Of a stretch of 64,000 nucleotides of DNA, positions 25,635 to 33,509 are shown in pieces. Source of the DNA: JBFLVU01 sp964589625 (GTDB lineage: Bacteria > Acidobacteriota > UBA4820 > DSQY01); contig CAZPSH010000012.1 of assembly GCA_964589625.1 (NCBI GenBank), positions 1-64,000 of the forward strand. The letters are read 5' to 3'. The translations under genes and the position numbers were made by a program. Under the pieces are notes generated by a model. The model made no database searches, was not told where the DNA came from, and was given only the letters and a program-made list of their open reading frames with translations. How positions within the stretch are numbered: the first letter of the stretch is position 1; every line of letters begins with the position of its first letter.

Positions 25635-26815
25635 GCGCCCACCTGGAAGCGACGCCCGTCGGCGGCCCCATCCTCACCCGGCCCTTCAAGTGGCTCCTCG
25701 CCGTTTTTGGCGTGTGGGTCTTCCTCCTGGCGTGGCGTTTCCTGGCCGGTCTGGGCGCCACCACGGCCCTTAACGACGGATACGCCTGGGGCATCTGGAT
25801 CGCCTTCGACGTGGTCACCGGAACCGCCCTCGGGTGCGGCGGATACGCCTTGGCGATCCTCGTCTACATCCTCAACAAAGGGGCCTATCACCCCCTGGTG
25901 CGCCCCGCCATCCTCACGAGCGCGCTGGGCTACTCCATGGCGGGCTTCGCCATCGTGGTGGACGTGGGCCGCTACTGGTGGATCTACCGGATCCCCATAC
26001 GCTTTTGGCAGTGGAACCTCAACTCGGCGCTTCTGGAGGTGGCCCTCTGCGTGATGGCCTACATCTTCGTGCTCTGGCTGGAGCTTTCGCCCGCTTTCAT
26101 GGAGAAGTGGAAGGTGGAGGCGCCCCTGCCGATCCTGAAGAGCCTCTCCTCGGCCCTCCACCCCGTGATCAACAAGCTCATGATCTTCATCGTCGCCCTG
26201 GGGCTGCTGCTGCCCACCATGCACCAGTCTTCCCTGGGCGCCGTGATGCTGCTCGCGGGCCACAAGCTCCACGCGCTGTGGAACACGCCCTTCATCCCGC
26301 TCCTCTTCCTCGTCTCGGTCATCGCCATGGGATACGCCGTTGTGGTCCTCGAGGGCTCCCTGGCGAGCCACTACTTCAAGAGGAAGCGCGAGACGGAGAT
26401 GCTCGGGCGCTTGTCGGGCGTCATGGTCGTGGTCCTCTCCGTTTATCTGGTCCTGCGCTTCGCGGATCTCCTCTGGCGCGGGGCCCTCGGGGCCGCGTTC
26501 ACCTCCGGTTGGATGAGCGTCTTCTTCTGGATCGAGACGGCCCTGTCCGTCGCGCCCCTCGTGATGCTCGCCTCCAAGGCGGGGCGCCTGGATCCGGTGG
26601 TGCAGTTCCGCGCGGCCCTCTTCATGCTGCTGGGGGGGACACTCTATCGGTTCAACAGCTACCTCATCGGATTCGACCCGGGCGAGGGCATCTCGTATTT
26701 CCCCTCGGTCCCGGAGATGTTCATCACGTTCGGGATCGTGGCCCTCGAGATCATGCTCTACATCGTGATCGTCAAGAGGTTCCCGATCCTCGCCGGCGCG
26801 CCCAAGAAGGCCTAG
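25631..26815 (+). CDS. hybB: Hydrogenase integral membrane subunit HybB (NrfD family)
   Basis: 394 residues with about ten transmembrane helices, NrfD/HybB family. It accepts electrons from HybA and reduces quinone in the membrane; in E. coli Hyd-2 it is also linked to proton movement. The two-residue-spaced start (MSAHLEATPVGGPILTRPFK) and length match HybB. No heme is expected. It reads through to hybC after 20 bp. Confidence 0.94.
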   Translation: MSAHLEATPVGGPILTRPFKWLLAVFGVWVFLLAWRFLAGLGATTALNDGYAWGIWIAFDVVTGTALGCGGYALAILVYILNKGAYHPLVRPAILTSALGYSMAGFAIVVDVGRYWWIYRIPIRFWQWNLNSALLEVALCVMAYIFVLWLELSPAFMEKWKVEAPLPILKSLSSALHPVINKLMIFIVALGLLLPTMHQSSLGAVMLLAGHKLHALWNTPFIPLLFLVSVIAMGYAVVVLEGSLASHYFKRKRETEMLGRLSGVMVVVLSVYLVLRFADLLWRGALGAAFTSGWMSVFFWIETALSVAPLVMLASKAGRLDPVVQFRAALFMLLGGTLYRFNSYLIGFDPGEGISYFPSVPEMFITFGIVALEIMLYIVIVKRFPILAGAPKKA

Positions 26816-26835
26816 CGCGAAGGGGGTGAGTTGAC

Positions 26836-28533
26836 ATGGCACGGATCACGGTAGATCCGATCACTCGAATCGAAGGCCACCTCCGCATCGACGTGGAGGT
26901 GGACGGGGGCGCCGTGCGGGACTCCTGGTCCTCGGGCCAGATGTACCGCGGCATCGAGACCATCCTGAAGGGCCGGGACCCGCGGGACGCCTGGCTCTTC
27001 ACCCAGAGGTTCTGCGGCGTGTGCACGACGGTGCACGCCATCGCCTCGGTGAGGGCCGTGGAGAACGCCCTCAACATGGAGGTTCCCCTCAACGCCCAGT
27101 ACATCCGGAACCTCCTCATCCTGGCCCACGGCCTCCACGACCACATCGTCCACTTCTACCACCTGTCCGCCCTGGACTGGGTGGACGTGGTGGAGGCCCT
27201 CAAGGCCGACCCCGCCAAGGCCGCGAGCCTCGGAGAGAGCCTCTCGCCCTGGCCCGGCAACTCGAAGCGCCAGATGGAGGCGGTGAAGGCCAAGCTGAAG
27301 GAGTTCGTGGACCGCGGCCAGCTGGGCATCTTCGCCAACGGCTACTGGGGGCACTCGGCCATGAAGCTTCCACCCGAGGTGAACCTCCTGGCCGTGAACC
27401 ACTACCTCCAGGCCCTCGATTACCAGCAGAAGGCCAACAAGGTCGTGGCCATCCTCGGCGGGAAGACGCCCAACATCCAGAACCTGGCCGTGGGCGGCGT
27501 GGCCAACGCCATCAACCTGGACAACGAGTCCGCCCTCAACATGACCAAGCTCTTCGCCGTGAAGGACCTCCTCGACGACGTGGCCACCTTCGTCCAGCAG
27601 GTCTACCTGGTGGACGTCTGTGCCGTGGGCGCCCTGTACGCCCACTGGCTCGGCTACGGGGCCGGGGTCACCAACTACCTCGCCGTTCCCGATCTGGCCC
27701 TCGACACCAAGGGCACCCAGTTCGACCTCCCTGGCGGGACCATCTTTGAAGGCAACCTCGGCGGGGCCAAGGCCATCACGTCCTTCCAAGACGCCTATTT
27801 CAAGGAGAACGTGGAGGAGTCCATCGCCCACTCCTGGTACGACGGCGACTGGCAGAGGCACCCCTGGCAGGAGGACACGGAGCCCAAGTACTCGGAGTTC
27901 GATCCCAACGGGAAGTACTCGTGGGTCAAGTCCCCCCGGTTCATGGGCCGCCCCATGCAGGTGGGCCCGCTTGCACAGATGCTCGTGGGCTACGCCACGG
28001 GCCACGAGCTCATCAAGAAGTGGGTGGACTACGCCCTCGGCACGGCGGGGGCCGTGGCCGGCGCAAAGCTGGGGCCGGGCGTCCTCCACGGGACCCTCGG
28101 GCGCCACCTGGCCCGCGCCGTGCGCGCCACGGTCTTCTCGGAGCTGGCCGTCAAGCACTGGGGCCTGCTGGCCAACAACATCGGCAAGGGGGACACGGCG
28201 GTCTTCAACCCGCCGGAATTCCCGAGCGGCGAGCAACAGGGATTCGGATTCCACGAGGCCCCGCGCGGAACGCTCAGCCACTGGGTCGTCATCGACAACG
28301 GCAAAATCAAGAACTACCAGGCCGTGGTTCCCTCCACATGGAACGCCGGACCGCGCGATGCCAAGGGTCAGAAGGGCCCGTACGAGGCCTCCCTTGTGGG
28401 CAACCCCATCGCCGATCCCAAGCGCCCCTTGGAAGTGCTGCGGACCATCCACTCCTTCGACCCCTGCCTCGCGTGCGCCATCCACACGGTGGACGTGGAG
28501 GGCCAGGAGCTGTCGAAGGTCCGGGTTTTGTAA
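26836..28533 (+). CDS. hybC: [NiFe]-hydrogenase large (catalytic) subunit HybC
   Basis: 565 residues. Holds the NiFe(CN)2CO site that splits H2. The N-terminal ligand pair is RFCGVCTTVHA (about residues 56-66) and the C-terminal pair DPCLACAIH, after which a 15-residue tail (TVDVEGQELSKVRVL) should be removed by HybD once nickel is in. RIEGHLR near the N terminus is the other large-subunit signature. It lacks a signal peptide and is exported with HybO through the Tat pathway. Both ligand pairs are intact, so the enzyme should be active. Confidence 0.96.
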   Translation: MARITVDPITRIEGHLRIDVEVDGGAVRDSWSSGQMYRGIETILKGRDPRDAWLFTQRFCGVCTTVHAIASVRAVENALNMEVPLNAQYIRNLLILAHGLHDHIVHFYHLSALDWVDVVEALKADPAKAASLGESLSPWPGNSKRQMEAVKAKLKEFVDRGQLGIFANGYWGHSAMKLPPEVNLLAVNHYLQALDYQQKANKVVAILGGKTPNIQNLAVGGVANAINLDNESALNMTKLFAVKDLLDDVATFVQQVYLVDVCAVGALYAHWLGYGAGVTNYLAVPDLALDTKGTQFDLPGGTIFEGNLGGAKAITSFQDAYFKENVEESIAHSWYDGDWQRHPWQEDTEPKYSEFDPNGKYSWVKSPRFMGRPMQVGPLAQMLVGYATGHELIKKWVDYALGTAGAVAGAKLGPGVLHGTLGRHLARAVRATVFSELAVKHWGLLANNIGKGDTAVFNPPEFPSGEQQGFGFHEAPRGTLSHWVVIDNGKIKNYQAVVPSTWNAGPRDAKGQKGPYEASLVGNPIADPKRPLEVLRTIHSFDPCLACAIHTVDVEGQELSKVRVL

Positions 28534-28547
28534 CGGGCGGGCGGGCG

Positions 28548-29090
28548 ATGGGGGGTTCGGAGGCGCGCAACGTCCTCGTCATGGGGCTGGGAAACGTCCT
28601 CATGGGGGATGACGCCTTCGGGCCCACCGTCGCCCGGACGCTGGAATCCCGGTTCGATCTTCCCCCGGGGGTGTCGTCACTGGATGCCGGCACCCCCGGG
28701 CTCGATCTCATGCCCTACCTGCTCGGGGTGAAGGCCCTCGTGGTGGTGGACACGGTCTCGTCGAAGGACCCGCCCGGCACCGTGAAGACCTACCGCCTGG
28801 AGGAGATCCTCCGGGCGCCGATCCAGCCCCGCGTGAACCCCCACGATCCCGGCCTCAAGGAGGCCCTGCACACGCTGGACTTTGCGGGACAGTGTCCGGA
28901 GGAGGTGCTCCTCGTGGGCGTCGTTCCGGAAAACGTCGAGAGGGGCCTCGCCCTGTCGCCAGCGGTCCGAGACTCGGTGGACGCCGCCTTGGGAGAGATC
29001 CTGAAAGAGCTCGACCGGCTGGGCGTTCCCGCCTCGCCTCGCCGGAACGCATCGGAACCTGACCTGTGGTGGTTGGGGAGGGACTCGTGA
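28548..29090 (+). CDS. hybD: Hydrogenase maturation endopeptidase HybD
   Basis: 180 residues. Nickel-dependent protease that trims the HybC C terminus. Recognised by VMGLGNVLMGDDAFGP (nickel ligand Asp/Glu in the GDD loop), SLDAGTPGLDLMPYL and the His in VNPHDPGLKEAL. About 20 residues longer than E. coli HybD at the C terminus. 14 bp after hybC; overlaps the next gene as GTGA. Confidence 0.93.
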   Translation: MGGSEARNVLVMGLGNVLMGDDAFGPTVARTLESRFDLPPGVSSLDAGTPGLDLMPYLLGVKALVVVDTVSSKDPPGTVKTYRLEEILRAPIQPRVNPHDPGLKEALHTLDFAGQCPEEVLLVGVVPENVERGLALSPAVRDSVDAALGEILKELDRLGVPASPRRNASEPDLWWLGRDS

Positions 29091-29452
29091 CCCAGAGGAT
29101 GGAGCGCGTGCTCGTGGTTCTGGTGATCCTCCACAGCGTGGCCGTGGGGCTGGCCCTCCTGATCGCTCCGGGCTTCGCCCTCCGCTTCGGCGGCTGGGAG
29201 GAGACCGGGCCGGCCTTCTTTCCACGGCAGGCCGGCGTCTTTCACATCGTCCTGGCCATGGGGTACGCCATCGAGTATTTTCGCCACCGGGGCATCACCC
29301 TGATCGTCTCGGCCAAGTCCATCGCCTTCGTCTTCCTCGGCTTCTCCACGCTCCTCATGTGGCCGGCCCCGTGGATCGTGCCTTTCTCCGCCGTCACGGA
29401 CGGTTTGATGGGGTACGCGGTGGCCTTCGTCCATCGCCGCGCATCGGAATGA
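29087..29452 (+). CDS. Small integral membrane protein of unknown function at the end of the hyb operon
   Basis: 121 residues with four hydrophobic segments (LVVLVILHSVAVGLALLI; FHIVLAMGYAIEYF; LIVSAKSIAFVFLGFSTLLM; VPFSAVTDGLMGYAVAFV). Start taken as GTG overlapping the hybD stop (GTGA), with GGGGAGG 6 bp upstream; a later ATG at 29099 is an alternative. I do not recognise the family. Translational coupling to hybD suggests a role tied to the hydrogenase (assembly or membrane anchoring), which is inference. Confidence 0.6.
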   Translation: MTQRMERVLVVLVILHSVAVGLALLIAPGFALRFGGWEETGPAFFPRQAGVFHIVLAMGYAIEYFRHRGITLIVSAKSIAFVFLGFSTLLMWPAPWIVPFSAVTDGLMGYAVAFVHRRASE

Positions 29453-29470
29453 GGGAGGGGGGCACGCGGG

Positions 29471-29498
29471 CCGCAAGGGGTTTTTCAATAGCCTGTTA
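29471..29498. repeat. Dispersed intergenic motif, copy 1
   Basis: CCGCAAGGGGTTT, two bases, CAA, two bases, GCCTGT; the same motif with only the variable bases changed occurs at 42164. This copy lies in the 43-bp convergent gap after the hyb operon and includes the stop codon of the epimerase gene. Likely a genome-wide short repeat, perhaps at transcript ends. Confidence 0.4.
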
Positions 29499-31016
29499 CA
29501 CGGGCGGTGTGTAGGATGCGCCCGAGAGCTCCTCGTACACGTCCTGGATCTGGTCGATCCCCAGGTTGATGGTCATTGTGATGTGGTCCTGAAGGGCCTG
29601 CTCCATGCCCTGGGCCTTGGGGTCCTGAAGGATCACCTTGAGGACCACGTCGTTCACCGTCTGGAGGGCGTCCGCAAGTTCGTGGACCGAGAAACCCTGG
29701 GAGAAGCGGCGGTAGGCCAAATCGCGGCAGTAGTTGATGAAGATGGCCTTCTCCCGGGTTCGGACCACGTTCATGACTTGGCGGAGCACCTGCCTGTGGG
29801 CCCACTCCAGCTCCTCCGGCGAGATGCGCTTGTAGGAGAGGAACCAGGGCTTGGCCTTGGGGCCGCGGAAGGCGTCCATGAGGGAGAGGACGATGGCCTC
29901 CTCGTAGGCCTCCAAGAGCCGGTGGATCCTCAGGTTGATTCTCTGGCGCACTTCCTTCATGGCGGCCCGGTTCAGGGCGTTCCATTTCTCCGGGTTCGTG
30001 CGGAGGTTCTCCACGAGGAAGGGCATGCGCCTCAGGATGTGAAGCCGCTCCCGGGGCTGCCAGTTCAGCCGCGCGTAGGTGCGGCTCGCGTCCGTGTTCA
30101 TCTGGAGATCGATGTACCTCGCCATCCACGGCCGCTCGAAGGGTCGGTCCCCAAGGGTCCGTCCCACAAGGTCCCGGGCGAGCATCCCGGGGCCGCAGAG
30201 GATCTTGGGCATGTAGATGGGGCGAACCGGTCGGCTGAAGTAGGCCCGGGTGGCCGCGTCGAAAAGCTCCCGGTGGTTTGTGGAGCCGCTCGTGGACGCG
30301 ATGAGGATCTCGCAGGGCGAGAGGAGGTCCCTTCGCGAGAGGGCGGCCTTGAAAAAGGCGACGGCGTCCCGCACGTGAAAGTAGGGGATGGAGGAGATTC
30401 CCCTTCCGCCGAGAACCCGGGCGTTCCACGAGCGGGAAAGCCACGTCTCCAGGAACTTGAAGAGGGGTGGGTACTCGCACCAGTCCGAGAACATGGCCCC
30501 GAAGCGGACGATGCAGGAGGGGACCGTGTCGACGTACTCCCGGAGCATTTCCTCCCCGATGCGCTTGGTGATCGCGTACACGTGCTCGCCGTCGGGCGGG
30601 CTTTCCTCGTTCAGCACCCCTCCCGGTGGAGGGAGCCGGGAGGCCGCCACCGAGGAGGCGTAGAAGAACCTGCGCACGCGCAGGGGCTTGCAAAGTTCGA
30701 GGACGTTCCGCAAGCCCCCCACGTTCGTCCGCCAGTATTCGGGGTGGTCCTCACCGGTGAAGTCGTAGTGCGCGGCGAGGTGGATCACCAGATCCACGCC
30801 CCCGCCGGAGAGGATGGCGTCGAAGACCGATCGAAGGTGGGACGCCTCCCCGATGTCCACCTGGAACCAGTGCAGATTGGGCCATTCCGGAACGCCGCAC
30901 TCCTGCGGTGAGCGCCGGGCGATGGAGAAGATCTCGTATTCGTCCTTCAAGTACTCGAGGAGGTGGCGCCCGAGGAACCCGGAGGCTCCGGTGAGGATGA
31001 GCCTGGGCTGGGCCAT
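29496..31016 (-). CDS. NAD(P)-dependent epimerase/dehydratase-family protein with ~170-residue helical C-terminal extension
   Basis: 506 residues. The first ~330 are an extended SDR: nucleotide loop TGASGFLGRHLLEYL, VIHLAAHYDFTGEDHPE, FFYASSVAAS and catalytic YAITKRIGE (Tyr and Lys). The sugar or isoprenoid substrate is not readable. The remaining ~170 residues are almost entirely helical (KEVRQRINLRIHRLLEAYEEAI ... FSVHELADALQTVNDVVLKVI) and look like RsbR/RsbRD-type helical sensory domains, a weak resemblance by pattern only. Ordinary epimerases are 300-350 residues, so the extension is notable. It stands alone, convergent with the hyb operon and separated from RR4 by 220 bp. Function beyond the SDR fold is unknown. 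Confidence 0.7.
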   Translation of the reverse strand: MAQPRLILTGASGFLGRHLLEYLKDEYEIFSIARRSPQECGVPEWPNLHWFQVDIGEASHLRSVFDAILSGGGVDLVIHLAAHYDFTGEDHPEYWRTNVGGLRNVLELCKPLRVRRFFYASSVAASRLPPPGGVLNEESPPDGEHVYAITKRIGEEMLREYVDTVPSCIVRFGAMFSDWCEYPPLFKFLETWLSRSWNARVLGGRGISSIPYFHVRDAVAFFKAALSRRDLLSPCEILIASTSGSTNHRELFDAATRAYFSRPVRPIYMPKILCGPGMLARDLVGRTLGDRPFERPWMARYIDLQMNTDASRTYARLNWQPRERLHILRRMPFLVENLRTNPEKWNALNRAAMKEVRQRINLRIHRLLEAYEEAIVLSLMDAFRGPKAKPWFLSYKRISPEELEWAHRQVLRQVMNVVRTREKAIFINYCRDLAYRRFSQGFSVHELADALQTVNDVVLKVILQDPKAQGMEQALQDHITMTINLGIDQIQDVYEELSGASYTPPV

Positions 31017-31236
31017 CTTCTCCCCCCTTCGGACCGGCGCTATTCCGATGGTAAGCGGGATGCCCCGCGCCCGTCAACGGCGGGGTGGCGGCGGGGGAGC
31101 TCCGGGGAATCGTGATCAGGATACCGGGAGAGGGGATCCGGGTGCAGGTCCGGCTTGCGCTCGGGGCAACCGGAGGGCGGGGCGGCCTCGCCCGGCGATG
31201 GCTTCTCTCGGCCCGCCGGCGGCTTGCGCCCCTTTC

Positions 31237-31647
31237 TCATCCGCCCCCGTTCTTGAGGCGCTGGTTCTCGAGGGTCAGGCGGCGCCACTCCAGGGCGCGT
31301 TCGATGGCGATGAGGACCTGCTCCTTGCGGAAGGGCTTCGTGATGTAGTCGTAGGCGCCCTTGCGGATGGCTTCCTGGGCCGATTCCAGGCTTCCGTAGG
31401 CGGTGATGATGACCACGGGGATCGTGGGATCGGTCTCATGCGTCTTTTCCACGACTTCCAGCCCGTCGCGTCCCAGCATTTTGAGGTCCGAGATGACGAG
31501 TGAAAAGGCGTGGGCCGCCATGAGATCCTCCAGCTCCAGGGGGTTGTTGGTGCTCACCACCTCGTGGTCCGTTCGCGCGGTGATGATGGTCTGGAGCAGG
31601 AGGAGCATGTCCACTTCATCGTCAAGCAACAGGATCTTCTCGGCCAT
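31237..31647 (-). CDS. Single-domain response regulator, RR4
   Basis: 136 residues: receiver with D9-D10, phosphoacceptor D54 (VISDLKM), VIITAYGS and TKPF lysine, plus a short helical tail (LEWRRLTLENQRLKNGGG). This receiver resembles those of NtrC-type regulators, yet the AAA+ and DNA-binding domains are absent. GGAGGG precedes the ATG. It is the last gene of the six-gene minus-strand run, 17 bp after HK4. Confidence 0.9.
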   Translation of the reverse strand: MAEKILLLDDEVDMLLLLQTIITARTDHEVVSTNNPLELEDLMAAHAFSLVISDLKMLGRDGLEVVEKTHETDPTIPVVIITAYGSLESAQEAIRKGAYDYITKPFRKEQVLIAIERALEWRRLTLENQRLKNGGG

Positions 31648-31664
31648 CGGATTCGCCCTCCGCT

Positions 31665-33509
31665 CTATAAGGCCCCGCCGGCGGGGCCGTGAGCCTCGGT
31701 TCCGCCGGGAGCCAGGGGGAGCACGACCCGGAAGGTAGTGCCCGCGTGCTCCTCTCCCACTGCGTCCACGTGGCGGCTTTCCACCTGGATGGTGCCGCCT
31801 GCCTTCTCCACGATTCCGTGACTGATGGACAGCCCGAGCCCGGTTCCCTCGCCGGGCGCCTTGGTGGTGAAGAACGGGTCGAAAATCCGCTCCAGGTCCT
31901 GCCTCGAGATCCCGTGGCCCGTGTCGCTCACGGAGGTCTCCGCCCGCAAACCCTCCCGGCGTGTCCGGACCGTGAGGGTCCCGCCGGATTTCATGGCGGC
32001 CCGGGCATTGGTGATGAGGTTGAGGAATACCTGCTGGAGGCCCTGGGGGTCGCCGCTGACGGGCGGAATTCCCTCCTCCAGGTCGAGGACGCACTGGATC
32101 TTCTCGGTCAGGAGGGTGTTGCGCACCATGGCCAGCACCCGGCGCACTTCCTCGTTGAGGTCCGACGTTTCCGCGCGCTGTTCGGGAATCCGGGCGAACC
32201 GCCCCAGGTTCTCGACGATCTTCTTGCACGCGAGAGCCTGCTTCTCGATGATCTTGAGGTGCTCGTGCTCCTGCGATCCCGGCGGCACCTTCTCAAGGAG
32301 GAGATCGCAGAACCCGAGGATGATGGCGATGGGGTTGTTGACCTCGTGGGCTACGCCCGCCGCGAGAGTGCCCAGGGAGGCCAGACGCGAGCTCAGGTTG
32401 ATCTGGCGCTCCTTCTCCTTTTGGAGCTTGGACCACCAGCGGTCCCTGCGGATGACGGAAACGCTCCCTGCCAGGATGGCCAGAAAGATCGCCGTCTGTA
32501 CGGTGAACTGGCGGAGGAACAGGGACCGGACCATCCCCTGGACCTCGCTGGCCGGGGCCACGACGGCCACGGACCAGAAGAGGTCCGGGCGCTCGGGATC
32601 CAAAGAGGCCGCCGTGTAGCCGATGAGCTTGTGGACGGGTCCCTTGAGCTGGCGGTGCCAGCCGGAAAGGTACTCGCCCTTCCCCTCCTGGCCCCGGAGC
32701 ATGTGGTCACGCATGATCACGTTGATCCCCTCGAAGGCGAGCTTCGGGTTCTTCTCGTGGCGGGCCTTGAAGGCGTTCTTGCCCAGGAAGTCCCGCTCCG
32801 GATGGGCGAGGAACGTGCCCATCTCGTCCAGGACCCACGCGTAGCCCGTGGTCCCGGAGCGGGCGTCGGCCGTGAATCTCGTCGCGAGGGCGGTGGCGTC
32901 CACGATGAACTCAAGAACGCCCGCGAACGTGCGGCCGGACGGATCGTGCAGGTTGTACCCGCCGAGGGCGTGGTAGTGAGGAACGGCGAGGAGCAGCCGG
33001 GGCCTCCGCCGGTCCAGGTCGCCTTCGACCGGAAGGCTCGAAGAGATCAGGAGCACCTTGCCGCGGTTTTCGGGGCGGGAGGCCCAGAGGTAGGAAGTCG
33101 TTTCACGGAAGTCCCCCTTCTCCCGCACGACCTCGCCCTCGGAAAGCAGGACGGAGGCGCCTTCCCCCTCGGGGGTGACGAGGCGGATCTCCAGGAGTTC
33201 TCCGCTTTGCACGGCGTCGAAGGTGACGCGCATGCGGCGCTCCCACGTGGCGGAGTGGTCCGACTCCGCGAGGGGCGACTGGTTCAGGGCCACGAGCTCG
33301 CGCCGGAGGAAGTCCAGATCCTGCCGGATGAGGGTCGCCAGGTTGCGGGCAAGGACGAGCTGCTGCTCGTTGAACTCCTCGCTCACCACCTGCCGCATCT
33401 TGCCGAAGGAGACGAGGCCCAGGATGAAGGCCGCCACCAGGAGAAGGCCCGCGGCCAACAGCCCCCAGAGGGGCATGGATCGACGGCTCCTCAACCATCG
33501 GGACCTCAA
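31665..33509 (-). CDS. Membrane histidine kinase with large Cache-type periplasmic sensor, HK4
   Basis: 614 residues: TM1 about 13-34, periplasmic sensor about 40-330 with double-Cache character (GYAWVLDEMGTFLAHPERDFLGKN; FAGVLEFIVD), TM2 about 336-353, dimerisation domain with H388 in GVAHEVNNPIAI, and HATPase (NLITNARAAM; SDTGHGI; FDPFFTTKAPGEGTGLGL). No HAMP is obvious. I start at TTG (33509), which overlaps the upstream stop as TTGA and has AAGGAGG 8 bp before it; the alternative ATG is at 33476. Cache sensors bind small organic ligands, so an extracellular metabolite is the likely signal. Pairs with RR4. Confidence 0.87.
   Translation of the reverse strand: MRSRWLRSRRSMPLWGLLAAGLLLVAAFILGLVSFGKMRQVVSEEFNEQQLVLARNLATLIRQDLDFLRRELVALNQSPLAESDHSATWERRMRVTFDAVQSGELLEIRLVTPEGEGASVLLSEGEVVREKGDFRETTSYLWASRPENRGKVLLISSSLPVEGDLDRRRPRLLLAVPHYHALGGYNLHDPSGRTFAGVLEFIVDATALATRFTADARSGTTGYAWVLDEMGTFLAHPERDFLGKNAFKARHEKNPKLAFEGINVIMRDHMLRGQEGKGEYLSGWHRQLKGPVHKLIGYTAASLDPERPDLFWSVAVVAPASEVQGMVRSLFLRQFTVQTAIFLAILAGSVSVIRRDRWWSKLQKEKERQINLSSRLASLGTLAAGVAHEVNNPIAIILGFCDLLLEKVPPGSQEHEHLKIIEKQALACKKIVENLGRFARIPEQRAETSDLNEEVRRVLAMVRNTLLTEKIQCVLDLEEGIPPVSGDPQGLQQVFLNLITNARAAMKSGGTLTVRTRREGLRAETSVSDTGHGISRQDLERIFDPFFTTKAPGEGTGLGLSISHGIVEKAGGTIQVESRHVDAVGEEHAGTTFRVVLPLAPGGTEAHGPAGGAL

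Noticed and set aside
33476..33509. ATG at 33476 as the HK4 start
   Set aside because: Kept as an alternative only: the TTG at 33509 overlaps the upstream stop (TTGA) and has AAGGAGG at ideal spacing, while the ATG lacks a ribosome site.
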